Source: Fasciola hepatica (taxonomy: Eukaryota; Platyhelminthes; Trematoda; Plagiorchiida; Fasciolidae). From it: DNA of 64,000 nt. Position numbers and translations under genes: made by a program. The notes under the pieces were generated by a model. The model saw nothing but the letters and a program-made list of their open reading frames with translations, did no database searches and was not told the DNA's origin. Shown here piece after piece: positions 10,030 to 22,872 of this stretch (position 1 is its first letter; every line of letters begins with the position of its first letter). Location of the stretch: contig CANUEZ040000107.1 in the NCBI GenBank assembly GCA_948099385.1, positions 1,240,001 to 1,304,000 on the forward strand. Reading direction: 5' to 3'.

Positions 10030-11620
10030 GCGCTCATGGTAGTGTTCCACCCTAGCGTGGGTTACCGCTGAAGCGAAGGGCGTCATTCGACTGCCGGCGG
10101 AGACACACAACCAAACCTTTTGCCTTAGAGTAGTAAGCCGTTGTCTTTGTAAGATGAAAACCGAGCTCTGCAAGTAGAATGTCAGAAAAGACGTCAAAAG
10201 GTAGACCATGATCGGCTATCAGCATCGCCGAGCAGCCATGTTGACTGGCCCAAAACAGGAGCAGAAGGGGCAAGGTGAGCAAGAAGTGCTACATTGGCGA
10301 TTGTCTGCTTGACCGAGGCAAATGCGACTTGTGCCGCGTCGGAAAGCATGAACTTCCACCTGCCTCCGGGCTACAGGTCGGTGACGTGTTGAATCACTTG
10401 TTGCATGCTGGTAAATGAATCGGCTTTGGAAATTCACCAGTCCGGAAGACCGAAGTTAGTGGCGGAAACTTTGGGGCTCCAGATAGTCACGAATAGATAA
10501 ACCTTCATTTGTCTGAGGTCAGACATCCGGGGATAAAATACACTGTCCTAAGGAGGCCATATTAGACCTGCCCAGCTAACCCTTCGCGATGTTGTTCATG
10601 AAGCCCCGTCGGCTAAAGCTTCCAAAAAGTGCTCCTGAGCATGAATCATAATCTTGTCCCGAGAAACCAGCCACTAAAATACCATCTTCATATATGCAGG
10701 CATTTTTTAAACTACGGTTTGCCTCTTGTGTGAACCGTTCAATAGTCCGGGCTGAATTACTAGATCCAAACGCATGTGTAGATGCTGGAAGAAACGGAAA
10801 GTTTAGTGACTGTAGTTTTGGGGTTACCGGCTTTTGATACCGGAATTTAGTTTTACGCGCGAAGTTAATCACTGCAGTTGGGAACGGAGGAACCTGATAA
10901 GGTCCTACCTATTAGGAATGAGCTATCTATCAGGAACGGTGTCTTTGATGAGTGCCCTATAATCACCATGGGGTCGCCAGTCTCCTTTAGGTTCAGGATC
11001 CAACGTAAAGAGGGGAGGCTATGGAGCGACTACAAGCGCGTATCTTACCGAGCTGCGGTGAATGCTCAAATTCAGCCTGAGCAACGCGGAGACTGTCCAG
11101 TTGCAACCGGCGTGGCTCACCAAGTACGAGGGATCCCCGTGTGTCAGTACGGGGGTCGACATTGGTCGCCACCGCTGGTAGGTGTTTGGACTGCCAAAAC
11201 TTGGCCAGGCAGGCGGCAGAGTTTTTGCAAAGGGGTTGATGCACCAGCAGCCGAGTGTACTCAGGAGTAAGGTGGTTTACTCAGGACTGGTAGACGATAA
11301 CAGCTAGAGGTACCTGACAGTTCACCGCCCTATGGCGCCCTGCGTCAATCAATAAGTCAAATTGTGCAGGAGGTCCATGCTTTGAATGAGGTGCGGGAGG
11401 TCGTCCGCTGTGACTAACCAAAGAAAGTTAAGCCTTAAACCCAAGTTCACCTTGAACGAAAGCAGGCCAGACTTTGGGAGGGTCGCACCATTGGCAGTGC
11501 GTGGTATTGGGCCTGAAGTGCGCTTTTGTCGTCCTTTGGTACTGGGATGACACTCACTTCAGCACTGGTGTCTACAAGGAGTAGAGTACTTGAAAAGACA
11601 CCCATTACTTTCAGAAGTTG
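10030..11620 (-). pseudogene. CsRn1-like Ty3/gypsy pol with internal deletion (copy 3), antisense
   Basis: Minus-strand order: protease at about 11600-11340 (LLVDTSAEVSVIP, with the DTG triad as DTS, then FKVNLGLRLNFLWLV). RT start at about 11090-10930 (LRVAQAEFEHSPQLGKI, then GDWRPHGDYRAL). RT palm at 10872-10576, where the YxDD box reads YEDG (CIYEDGILVAGFSG). The thumb contains GLVNFQSRFIYQHAT and the start of RNase H contains LSDAAQVAFASVKQTIAN. At about 10255 this joins directly to integrase core (LIADHGLPFDVFSDILLAEL, then TKTTAYYSKAKGLVV). Most of RNase H and the integrase N-terminus are missing, and many stops are present. Confidence 0.8.
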
Positions 11621-13849
11621 GCTGCTGGCATCGCACCCGGCCCCTTAGGTTGGCTCTATGGTCCGGGGGATTAGCTTCCCTCACGAATACTGGGAAACAC
11701 ACTATGGTTGGCATCGCTTGGCTCAGAAGCCATCGTGGTGTTTACAAAACCCTTCTTTTGAGGGGTCCAAATTTCGTCTTGGTGAAGGATTATAACTTTT
11801 TTACCGTGAACCCCTTCTAAATGCAGATGGCCAACGCAAGCTTGAAGCAACTCAGGGTAGAACTGAGGCGAAATCGTCAGATGTTGACCATGCAGGTGCC
11901 ATGGACCACCTGCACTCTTTGCAAATGCTCGACACAGTACGAATATGGTAACCGGAACAGCTCTTTCCACGACCCGCGGGAAAGAGGGGACGACTGGAAG
12001 AGAAAGTGGTTGCTGTATATTTGACAGCGTGCGTGAGAGCATGCGCAAGAGCAACGGCCAAATGGCAACGACTCTTGGCAGTCAAACCTCAAATGAACAA
12101 TCACATGTAAAACTTTTGGAGGTCCATGGCTCCCGCTACACCGTAACCCCGCCAAATCGATGAACGGATAGAGTCACGCCAAGCTGTCCAAGAATAGAGC
12201 ATTGCGAATAAACTTGTCCAATTTGGAATCAGCCAAGGTTATTTAGCACCAAGGAAATCAATGGAGACCCTCCCGCGGTATTTCACCTACGCAAATGTGT
12301 TGAAGTTCGCTTAAGCTTCTCTTTCTGACTGGCGTTTGTCCATATTGTAGGTACTTAGACCAACCCGCTTTTACAGCTTCTACGTCTGAGGCTTCCTCCG
12401 GGTGTGCCTCCCCCGATATTTTCAAATTTATCCCAGAAAGGGGCGACAACGGTGCATCCGACATCAGTCCAATACTACAAGTTTGAAGATCTAGAAAAGT
12501 GTTCAGACGAGAACGGTTGGATTACAAAAGACCGAAACTTTGCCTGAGCTGCCCTGGATGCAATAAAAGTCAACAACATCCCTTTGGTTTTTATGACACC
12601 CTTGAGTGTTCTTGCAACACGATTCCGTTCAGCAACATTCCGAATTACTTCCGAGTACATTCGGTTTTCTCACTTACTTACTGCGCTCAGTTTGGGACGG
12701 AAAGTTTACTGGCTCTCCAGCTTAAGTACCGATTACAAAATTAGCCCAGACGCGTCACCCGAAACGAACTCAGCTTCTTGTCTTGCTCTCGAACGAGACA
12801 GCTCGGCACAAAGGGGACACACATTCCGCTTCACTACTACGTGTAAATCACCGGCCAGCTACTCTGTTCCTCGGCACTGTACGGAAGCTTAATCACCCCT
12901 GGCATCGAGAAGACCATCAAGACAAGACGCTGTCGGTGATTTTCACAGCATGCGTGAGGGGCGCGCGAGGAGAACGGCCAAGTGTTAGCCGCTCCTGGCA
13001 GCCAGCTCTTAGATCAGAGCGGGGCACGAGACTGGCTGTCTGCGCCAGAAATGGCCAAGTTTCTTGCAGCTCATCCCCTGTGTCTCGTTGGGTTCTGACC
13101 CCCATCAATCCCCTCTTTCCTGTCGACCGGAGTAGCCTTAGGAGAGGGCGGAATAATCAGCACTTTGATAGTGTGAAGCCCTGGCAAGCAGCAAGTTCAC
13201 TCTTCATGTAAAAGTATAGTCAAGCAGACATCAGCTGTCTTGAACGGAAGGTAAGTAGACTAAGAGGCCGTAGTGACCTCGACAATTCTGAAAAAATGAA
13301 CTTTTCTTGGATATCACTTTAGACTTACTTTCTGTACGACCTTTTTACCTTTGGTTTTAGCTGTACTATCTTCAGTTGTGCACCGCCAACCGAATCAACC
13401 TTTCACAGGTTTCCGTCAACTACTCTGTTTAGACTCCTTCAGATTTTGCCGACTGTAAGCAATCGGTTCGCTTTTTTCTTTGTCCTTGTGTTAGTTTTTT
13501 CCAGAGCACTTCCCAAACCTATACTATTTCGGTGCCACAATACACAGAACGCACCATCAAGTCTTTCTATTAAAATTACCATTTCTCATTCATTCAGCCG
13601 GGGAGAATTCTTTAGTGGTTCGCTTCAAGAACCAATAGAAGACATTTCTTAGTCGCTGCACAAACTTCTACAAGATATTAGGGAGGGCATGAACAAAGTC
13701 TAAAAGAAAAAACGAGTGGCAACTGAAAGGAAAAACTGCAGAGAGGTCTCAAACTTCTCACGGGTAATCCGGAAAACGCGTCCTAGCCAAGTCCAGCTTT
13801 TTCATAAAATCTGTCAGTATTTGCCGCCGCTTCGTCTGTGGGGAGCTTA
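11621..13849. other. Unassigned stretch with faint LTR-element traces
   Basis: No confident gene. Two related segments at about 12030-12085 and 12953-13010 share GTGCGTGAG...AACGGCCAA...TGGCAG and resemble 2152-2205. At about 12880-12930 the plus strand reads GSLITPGIEKTIK, reminiscent of the integrase segment RSLIHPGIPASIK at the start of the window, but the match is short. The upstream gag expected for the antisense pol copy at 10030-11620 could not be recognised here. Confidence 0.35.
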
Positions 13850-13965
13850 TTTCAGTTGCTTAATATTCTGCATGGATCAAGTTGATTTGCGATGAGGTTT
13901 CATGTTTTCCTCCTTATTTTAGCGAGAATTCTAAGAAATACACTGTTCAGTGCTGGATGCGCGAT
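13850..13965 (+). repeat. Repeat family X, 3' segment
   Basis: The stretch TTGATTTGCGATGAGGTTT, followed by a pyrimidine tract and TTAGCGAGAATTCTAAGAAA, closely resembles 62310-62390 (GTTGATGTGCGCTGAGGTTT, TTAGCGGGATTTCAAAGAAA). At 62 kb this segment directly follows the longer family X copy. Its nature is unknown and it is non-coding. Confidence 0.55.
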
Positions 13966-14639
13966 TCGTATGCATACCACGCAAAGAATCCTAGAACCTG
14001 GATTGACCTTGGCCACCGCCTCTCCCGTGCACAATGAACGGAATTGGGATCAGCCTATGCTTCGGTTGGTCCTTGGCTAAATGAGTTCAGATGGTGCCTT
14101 TAGAGGGTGAAGTCTCCGTCACCGTCGGAGAGTTGCTCCCTTGTGGTTGACAGTCCCGTCAGTTCTTCTACCGGGTCTTACCCTGTACATCTGCGCTTTG
14201 GCGACCACCTGTCTAGCGATACCAGTCTACAGTCCTACTGTAGTTCGCTCTTGTGAACATTCCCCAGGCTCTTTGCAGTGTAAGTGCATCTCTAACTAAC
14301 TGGAATGACGAGGCCTGCGCTGCGTGCTTTAGGAGTGATCACACTGCAGTCATGCTAAGGTGTGGCAGGACCATTGGGTCCCCCGACATCGTTGTTCTGT
14401 GCATGGCTGGTACCTGGCTGCGGTCACCCCGCTGGCTGCTGACCGACATTGCACTAACAGCCCGAAGTTGCCTGCTACACATATTCTATGTTCCTGGCTT
14501 CTGTTTTCTATACCACAGGTTCGGGGTTGTCCGGGCCTAGCTGTTGGGTACTTCCAAACCCCTCTGCCGAAAGCCGTGCATACACGGCTAGGTTCAAAGT
14601 TAGGTACCAGTATGCTGGCCATTTGTGGATAGCACCTAA

Positions 14640-14835
14640 GTCCTCTCGAACCTTGGTAGATTCAGGAGATTCGGTAATTTTCACTTATCCCGGAACAAAA
14701 TACATGGCAATCAGGGCTGAGTTGGTCATTCGCGTGAAGTACGAAGAGTACTGGTCCCATCATTGTTTCTTGGGGCTCCCCACTGGAAGCCATCACCATT
14801 GTCGGCTTGGAGTCATCACACTTGACTTAGGGTAG
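14640..14835 (+). pseudogene. Possible retropepsin-like fragment
   Basis: The frame reads SSRTLVDSGDSVIFTYP and ends LGVITLDLG before a stop at 14833. A hydrophobic-DSG motif followed about 60 residues later by a TLDLG-like strand is the spacing seen in CsRn1-type proteases. I found no convincing RT on either side, and the middle of the fragment has no match. It could be chance. Confidence 0.25.
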
Positions 14836-17800
14836 AAAGCCACGCAGGTAGGCTGGTGGCCAGCCCGTCGGCCCTGTAGCTACATTCAGCCCTATTGGTT
14901 TGTGCAACGAAAGCTTATAAATCACGCTGTAGGACGCTTTTTGAAGGTCAGGGTAGTACACTTCAGCTTGCTGTAGTTGATCCAGACTCGTAGTCGCCTT
15001 ATCAAGGAGGCTCACGAAGTTGCCTACGGAGGAGTTCCCCAATACTAAGCCTTGTCGCTCACTTTTGCCTGGGATAGTCACCTTCAAGTGCCACATCAGT
15101 GCGTTCTAAAACACCCCAATAACTTTAAGACTACCGACGGAAGGCTGGCCAGCTTGGAGTCCGCCGAGCTACCCACTCCACCGAGCTTTCGAGCCGGAAG
15201 ACCGTTTCCATTCTTCTAGTAGGTCTCTATCTAAATGGAACATTTATTTGGCGGCATACCTGAGGGCCAAGCATACGTCTTGGATGGCGGCTCTAGGGTG
15301 GTTTGGCTTGTGATTTTCGGTCCTGGGGCTCCCCTAATGGGGTGCTCCTAGAGCCAGTGAAAGTCTTCCAGTGGTATCACCGATTCTTCCATCGAACCGC
15401 CATATAGGCAGTGGTGACCTGCCTTGGTCCGGCCCATGGGCCTTCTAGAGTTACCTCCCGACTACTCCCACCTTCTACAAGTTGCTTTTTTCTTGGTGCT
15501 CATTTCCGATCCTTAGCCCACTCACTGCAACCCTCAAGGCCACTTCAAAATGGAAATGTGAGTAAGATATCTTTAGGTGTTTTTGCCAGTCCCGAGATGC
15601 CTAACTCACTTGCTTATTTCCCGGATCTTTATTTCCCGACCGCTTGAACTTTTATCCTCTTGCGCAGGGATAAGCATCCAAGCCCACCATTTTCCCGGAA
15701 TCACCGTCGTGCCTGGCGTTTACGCTTCACTGTTCGGATTGCACCTCCATTTCGCCGCAGATTCAAGCCTCCGCTCCGAACAGCGGACAGGGGAGCCGCT
15801 TCCCCGGCCTAATATCCACCCAGAAGTTGTCCACTCTGCCTTCTGTCTCCCAAATTGGTGACTACAGTCACTAGCAGACGCCACTCTTCCAGCCCTTTTG
15901 GAGGACTTTTCCATTCTTCTGGCGGATTCACCCTCCGTCTTAGGGAGTGCTACCTGAGGGCTCAGTTGTTACTCGATATGAACCTCATCCACTTTTGTGC
16001 AGAACTTGGTGATTAACAGATCAGAAAGCCCCGGTTTTCGACCGTCTGTTCACTTAGTGTGTGAGCGAATGCGCTGAATTAGTGCTTTATCCCCAAAGTG
16101 GTCAAACAGCCTTTGGCCAAATGACCCCGCCGGAGCTCAGTTCAATCGCTACTCTATCTAGTAAGCTTGAGACACTGGCACCAGTACACGAGCCATTGCT
16201 CAAAGCCACAAATAAGTCGCCCACTAAGTTCGAATTGAACACGGCGGAATTGACCTATTACCTTTTCTCTTTACATCTGTCCAACGGCTTTAGTTTTTCT
16301 TCAAATGTATACCGTTTTGGAACTGCAGTGCAATATGAGGTTTTCCTAAAATAAGGGTACCTTCGAAAAATTAAGATGTTCTACCAGGGTTTTCATACTT
16401 ATGTGATAAAATGTTCATTGGCACCACGAATCTGTATCTCTTTAGGACCGGGTAGTATTGAGAGAGTCGATCATGTGGTATACGTATGTAGACTACCCCA
16501 CCTCAGGCAATATAGCAAAGGCTAAAAAAGTTAACATGTTAAATCGTGTTTTGGTTGCTCCGTCTTTGCGCCGAAGAGGGCGAGGATTTTGTCACGTACT
16601 TCCAGCTGTGTTAGTACTTGGACCCTCAAGAGACTTCATCTAATCGCCTGATTATCAACTTCCTGAAGCTCAAATCCCGTGGTAGTGTGGTGACTCTTCG
16701 CTTTGAAAATTATATCCAGCCTGCAGGTTGGCTTTATACATGGCAGTCAGTAATAAAGTCCTCTTTAAAGATGGTACCCACTACCCAGGCTTTTATTTGG
16801 TTCCGGCATCGGGTCTTCAACTAAATGCAACTTATCCTGCACTAAGACTCGAGTGACAAGGCTAAGTAATTAGAGAACTGTTTCACAGCCGGATGTGACT
16901 TACTTGAAGGGGGCCTAGATTCAGGAGCTTGGTTGCGGAATTCTCACGTGAGAAGAGTGACTTTCACCGGTCAAACCTGAGTGTATATTGCACTGGTCAA
17001 TCCAAAGTTGACCCCTGGCTCCAGCCACTAGCTTGCTCGAGCCCCCGTCTCCTGTGTATCTCACGAAAATGTCAATAGAACCACAGAAGTTCCCATAATC
17101 TCGCTGCCGTTCACTTCGGTAACGGGACAATCACCAAATCCGTAGAGATCGTTTGCGGAACCAGAGTAAGCTTTGTCCCTGCTTCTTTTCCACAAACACC
17201 GCCGTACACATGTCTGTGAATCGGGTCTACCATCCATTGTTCCTTAACTTGAAATAAGGCTCACGAAGTGAACAGAAGCCCTAAAGACTTACTTGTGCCG
17301 TTCCAGTTACTAGGTCAACAAAATGACGGCTGTGCCAATATAGGGGGAATTCTAGACAAGTGATAAATAGAATAATAATGATGTGTTTCTCTACCGGGAT
17401 CAAGACACTTGCGCGAGGCCTGATCACAGAGTATAGCATTAGGCCACAGCAATAAATATTCTCAAATTTCAAAAGTCGAATACGAGCATTTTACTAAGGG
17501 TTCAGCGGGGCTAGGCTGTATTTGCTTCGCAAATGCAGTGCAATCTTAATTTCAGGAGCGAGCAGTTGAGGAGAACTAGCCAAGATCAAAGCCGTTGATT
17601 GAGGCGTTACCAAAGTGCGCAGGAGATGCAGCACATACAAAAGTGTTTTGAGCACTGGTGCCCTGAGAGATCAAAGAAAAAAATTGTTGTGTATAGAAAA
17701 AGACATGCAAACCCTACGACTAGATATTTGAAGGGTCTAAATCGAAGACCTGGAGATAGAGAGAGAGAGAGAGATAGTTTCACGTACGTGCAATCAATCA

Positions 17801-18021
17801 CGGTGGAGAACAAAACAAACACCTGGTTATCAATCAGTAATGTCGGCTACGTATGGAGAAGTTTGGATCTACTGATGCCATTAGGACAAACCGCTATGCC
17901 GGTGAAAGGCGGTTTGAAAAACTTAATGAAGGATGAAGACCGTGAATTCGAATCAGTTTATTTTGGTTGCCTTGTTTTAGGTAATTCCATTGCGATATGG
18001 AGAGAACTACATTTTACCTGA
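14836..18021. other. Unassigned stretch, including a 140-codon ORF and a GA microsatellite
   Basis: No domain recognised. ORFs at 16061-16354 (97 codons, plus) and 17599-18021 (140 codons, plus) have no motif I can name. The latter runs through a (GA)n microsatellite at about 17755-17774, which accounts for its RERERD stretch, so it is probably not a gene. Minus-strand ORFs such as 14827-15096 are equally featureless. Confidence 0.4.
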
Positions 18022-21000
18022 AAATAAAATAAAGGCGAATACCTCATGAGGAATGTGACGGGCGGTTGAAGCTACCTGAGTGATGACTGAAAGCTTAGCT
18101 GGGGACTTCAAAATGGGTGGTTGAGGAAACGGGCGACTGGAACGAAAAGATGGGCATAATGCTTCAGGCAAATATAGATAGATGACCCGGAGAGATAAAA
18201 TGTGTGTACGCGAGTCCTATTGCAGTTGTCTGGAGAGGACCAGACCCAAGGCAACCATGGATAATATGTGGATGCATAAATAAAAGTTTCTGCATGCATA
18301 AAAAAGAATTTAAAGCCACTTTTCGACCAACGGCGAGTGGCTGGTACTTTATTTCATAATTTTTAATTTTGTCACGGAACTTGGGTCACGAATTAGGCCC
18401 GGGATTGGGCGGGCCACCAGGAGTGGCTGACCTTTCATGAGAAGAATGTTTAGGGTAGCGGGCTAAAGTGGACTGCGGTGGCTTTGATAGACCAAATGGG
18501 GGATAGTAGTTTGAGAATGCAGCGTCGATGGTAGGATTCCGCTCATTATTTGGGTATCACAGTGCAGTATGAGCAGAACCTTTTGGGAGGTATGCGGGAA
18601 GTAATTCTCGGGGCGATGCCTGATGTTGTACTGTGTCGGGAGTTCGCCGCGTGGCCCGGCGAAACTAGCCTTGTGGCTTTTATACCAGTTAGCGACATTG
18701 ATTTCATGGTGGCGAGCTATGAAGAGGCTCCGCATGGCATCGGTCATCCAGAGTGGAAAGCAAATCTGTCTGATCAATCGGCTTTTTCCATCAGTGCCGC
18801 AATCCGCGAGTAATGCCTAGTAAACCGATGGCCACCCAAGCAGCCGGCACGAAATAAAAGAGATCGGGGGGGGGTGCCAGGTGCAGGATGTTCCAGCTGG
18901 GGGTATGACCAACTATTTAATAGAAATCCAACAATTACAATTTATGGGGCGGAGCAAGGAAAACCTAGAATAAATGGAGAGGTCAGCCATTTGGAAGTTG
19001 TTACAGCAGTGGGTTACGACTGTATATGAAGACAGTATACCATGAGCTTTGTGCATTCGTATAAATACGGCAAGATGGAGCTTCATTTTAGCTGGGGATG
19101 GCACATGCTTCAAGCCGCGGACAGAACTTGGAAGTCAATTTTTGAACATCGGAAGCCTGGGAGGCTTGAGTTGACACGGGAAATGCAAAGTTTCTATAAT
19201 ATATATGGCTGCAAGCTGACAAGGCCACGGATGCCGGGTGGGTCCCGTGTAAAATCCTTCCAATATGTTGGTGATTTGTAGGCAACCTGTGACGGGGTGG
19301 TGTACACGGAGTGGTCAGGCCCTTTATGCTGGGTAGGGTTATCTTCAGCTGGAGGCGGGTGAACATTTTCTTGACGTATGAGCTCAGGGCAACGGGGGAG
19401 TAGACAAACTTCCCCTGGATCGTGGTCACGGATCGGTCATATTTCGACAAGCTGACTAGGGCATCATGTTACAGGGGATTATGATTAGCTAGCTAGGCCA
19501 AATTTTTCAATTTTTTTCGGGAAATGTTGTTAGAATGATGGCACACCATGTACCTGCACGCGTAGAGGAGTAGATGAATTGGGGGACAGTTGCTAGGTTG
19601 GGGTGTGAAATCACATAGGCTTTGAAGTGAACCATGTTCTATACTGTGGCCGCCTGAGCGCCTGCATTTATTTGTGTGGGCGCAAAATAATCTCGTTTTC
19701 GCTCGGGTCGTCAGCGGCTGGAGTCAAAGGCGAGGCGGTTTATATTCTTGACTTAAGTGGTGCAGATGTGTTATACCTTGTGCAATAAGAAGTTTGAGGG
19801 GTGCAGCCTGAGGCTTCCGCGTAGGAAGCTCGTGTCCTTATTTCGTTTGCCTTAAGAGAAAATAGCGTGGGAGAGTGGAAGCTTGGGTAGGTCGAAACTG
19901 TTATCGGGAGCAAAGTACTTATAAGCAAATGTTCAAGGCTGTGTTAACAGAGATTCAGCTTTTATAATATTCTCCAGCGTACATGAGTGCTGTTGGTAAT
20001 CAGTCCATGCCAATACGAAAGATCTTTAAAGTATCGTACTTCACGTCGGTAAGCTTGGGGTATTATATGGCACAACTGAATTTAGCACAAATGAGCTCGG
20101 CGAATATGGATCGGGGAGCCCGTAAGGATTTAAACCGAAAAAAGTGGGGTTGATTTATACATAGAATGCTCATTTGGTGGGCTGCCGCCAAGCAAGGCGT
20201 CAGGCAGAGGTTACGAGGGCTTAGATTGTGCGCTCTTTTCTTCGAGACTTTCCATACGCAGGGTTCGGTCGTGGACGTAACAGGGCGATTGATCCGTTAG
20301 TGAAGGGGCGCAGAGCATGAATCTACCATCTTTGCAGCCAGGAATATTCCTGGTACTTTTTTTCCTTTTATTTTAGCAGAGCAGGCGAGGATTCTTATCC
20401 CGTAGGGAGTAATTCCCTAGTCTCCTCCGCCCGCCTTTCTTTAGGCGTGACCAATGAGGTCCACCACTGCCAGGGTTGGCTGTATTTTCCCCTCAATTTG
20501 AGGTAACCACAGACTTGTAGCCACATTCCCATCGGCGGTATCGTGGCTTTTAGCTGTGGAGCAGAGGGTATGTGGGAAACAGACACGTGGGAAGGTTTCA
20601 ACACTCGGGGTGTGCATATATGAGCGCTCTCTTTCGTTAAGGCCAGAGTCCGACAACTTTCGGTTTGTACGTGAACCGGTCGTTATCCGCATCACCTGTG
20701 ATGGCACACTGAGACGACCCACAGAGGGTTATTAGTTTTGGTGACCAAGTGTCAGAGGTTTTTAGGTGGCCTGTCATAAGAGGACGCTGTGGTATTTGAC
20801 GGATGGATGATTTGCACCCAGTTGGACTAGTTCCTGAGTTTTATGATAGGGGGAGGTTGAGCGATAAGTGTCTAATTATTCGATTTAGTGTGACCAATAG
20901 ATGAAGGTTAGGGATGCTGACAGGTGCTGCTTCTTGGACTAGAGATTGAGGGGGAAACCAGGTCAGAGTCAGTTCTGGGAATGTTTGAAGATTATCTTTC

Positions 21001-21399
21001 ATCGCAATAATGGTGATAGGTTATTCAAATACGATTTCCGAGGCACTAGCTTTAGTCTAAGAGTAACCAAGTTTGGGCGCTGAAAACTAATGGGTTCGCT
21101 CAGAGATGTGGACCTGGACGATGAATGATAAAGTATAACCTGGAGACTATCCACGGTTCAGGTTGGTATCCAACACTTTCCTTGCAGGCCTTATTACCAG
21201 TCCTATACGGTCTTAAGGGGGTGATATTTGTCTGGATTTTCAGCTGTCCGTGTAGTCTAGCTTAAAATTCGGTCTGAAAATCTATTAAACAGATAACAGC
21301 TAGGAGTTTATTCCACAAAGTTTCATATTCGGGGAGGAGGAAGTTTCACCCTAAGGATTTCCGAGAATCGGGGATTGTTATACGGTGTTCCCTGCTGCG
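18022..21399. other. Unassigned stretch
   Basis: Nothing supported on either strand. There are scattered ORFs of 60-120 codons (for example 19088-19450 minus and 20441-20722 minus) with no domain signature. A short G-run occurs at about 18867. Composition resembles the neighbouring decayed transposon DNA, so this may be too eroded to recognise. Confidence 0.35.
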
Positions 21400-21649
21400 C
21401 AGCTGATGTGTTGTGTTCATACAGGAATATGCTTGTCTAGAGAAAAGAGCTTGGTTGGGAAGCGAAATGAATAAAAATGTAAGGACAAGTTGTATTCCTC
21501 TAAATCACAGGAAGTCAAGCAGCAGGAGCGTAGAGCTTTGTCCATAGCCAAGGCTGTAAGAAGTCCCAGGTAGTTTTTGTTAGGTCAAAGCTGAATATTT
21601 TCGATGTCAATAACGTCGCTCCTGTGCACATTTGGGAATATAAGCATAC

Positions 21650-22640
21650 AACATCATAGGCTTGGACGAACTTGAGTGTCACATGTTTCTGATCTACTGT
21701 TTTTGGGGAGGTATTTTCTTCGCGACGTGCTTGGGGACTTGTTTGCCCATGCGGTTATGTGGGAACAGTCTTCGGGGAAATTGATCGCGCCAGAGTATTG
21801 CAGCCCGGGGTCTCCCATAGTTGGGGAGTGTGGAAGTTGGGCACTGTCGATTTCAAGTATATCGTAGGGAATATCGCAGTTCTGCATGAGATAGCTGACT
21901 TTGTCAGCTCAGAAATTCCATTTCTCAGCGGTCACACCGGGATGATAAGGACAATAAGTTTACGATGATATTGTTCAGTGCTGTAGGCAGGTTTTAACTT
22001 TCGAATTCGTAGACTATCTTCTCGTCATCGGCAACTAATTAAACATTCCCACAGGTGGCGACGTTGCAAATGTCATTTATGCATAGTAAAACAGCAGTGG
22101 TCCTAAAACATTTCCTTCGATAACCCGCTGTTTACCGGGTGGGAGTCTATCATCTGTTCATGGATGCAGGTTATTTGATGTCAGCCTTGTAGGTAGGACT
22201 TAAAACAACTGAGTAGGGTGCTTCCAATTTCACTGTCTCTAATCTTGCTCAGAAACTTTAGGTGCGGGCTCTGCCAAGGGCCTTTGTCACATCAAGGTAG
22301 AGATAAATGAGTGCCCTACCTTTGTCAGCCGCCGTTGTTACCAGGTTTAGGAAGTCAGATATGCAGGTTGAACATGAACGTGACCTAAGGAGTCCTTGCC
22401 ATCTGAAGCTGATGGCTTTATGTACTTCAAGTGGTCGGTTAGACAGAGTTTACTGAATTTTCTGGAAGTCTAGAGATCAACCGAGTACAATTAGTCAGGC
22501 TGTGATCTGTTACGTCATACAGTGCTTCTTCCCTATGCTTGGGGTGATAACGAATTTCTTCGGCTGTCTGGGGAGGGTTCCTTCTTGTAGACCGTCAGGT
22601 CCATGGTGGTAGGGGGCTTTGGAATTTCGGCTGTATCTAA
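21650..22640 (-). pseudogene. LINE-D reverse transcriptase, antisense
   Basis: Minus-strand RT remnants in order. The region before the palm is heavily broken. A motif A-like segment reads NLVTTAADKGRALIYLYLDV near 22350-22290. The palm continues with EGNVLGPLLFYY (about 22120) and CINDICNVATCGNV (about 22080). A VADD box follows in LVADDEKIVYEF (about 22035). A C-terminal segment at 21887-21654 contains EDCSHITAWANKSPS, matching the conserved SEHC-type thumb region of CR1/jockey-like LINEs. Frames change often and stops are frequent. The endonuclease of the same element lies upstream at 23790-24430, with the same orientation and plausible spacing. Confidence 0.7.
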
Positions 22641-22721
22641 TGCATCAGATCCCAGATCCGCTCGGCTTGTATTGAAAAACGAAACACCATGTGATACTTT
22701 GTGGGTAATTACTTATTCTTC

Positions 22722-22872
22722 TGTAACAGCTCTATCGGAAAAGCTGGTGGTCAGTCGATTTTTCTGTTACCGCGGGTAGCCTTCCCCGGTTGCAAACTGG
22801 TTTCGAGAAAGGTTACCCGCGGTAAACGAAACGTCGACTGACTACCGTCCTTTCCAGTAAAACTGTGTTTCC
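22722..22872. repeat. Imperfect hairpin or foldback repeat
   Basis: Arms 22746-22781 and 22811-22846 pair at 30 of 36 positions, with cores ACCGCGGGTA and TACCCGCGGT and GTCAGTCGA against TCGACTGAC. The loop is about 29 bp (TTCCCCGG...TTTCGAGAAA). Weaker pairing extends outward to roughly 22722 and 22872. It sits within the LINE-D linker/RT region. It could be a small foldback or MITE-like element; terminal duplications were not found. Confidence 0.65.

Noticed and set aside
12780..12935. Integrase zinc-finger-like GSLITPGIEKTIK on the plus strand
   Set aside because: Only about a dozen residues resemble the family, with no CxxC or flanking domain; recorded as a faint trace, not a gene.
17599..18021. 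140-codon plus-strand ORF as a host gene
   Set aside because: No recognisable domain, contains a GA microsatellite, and lies amid unassigned DNA with many ORFs of similar length.
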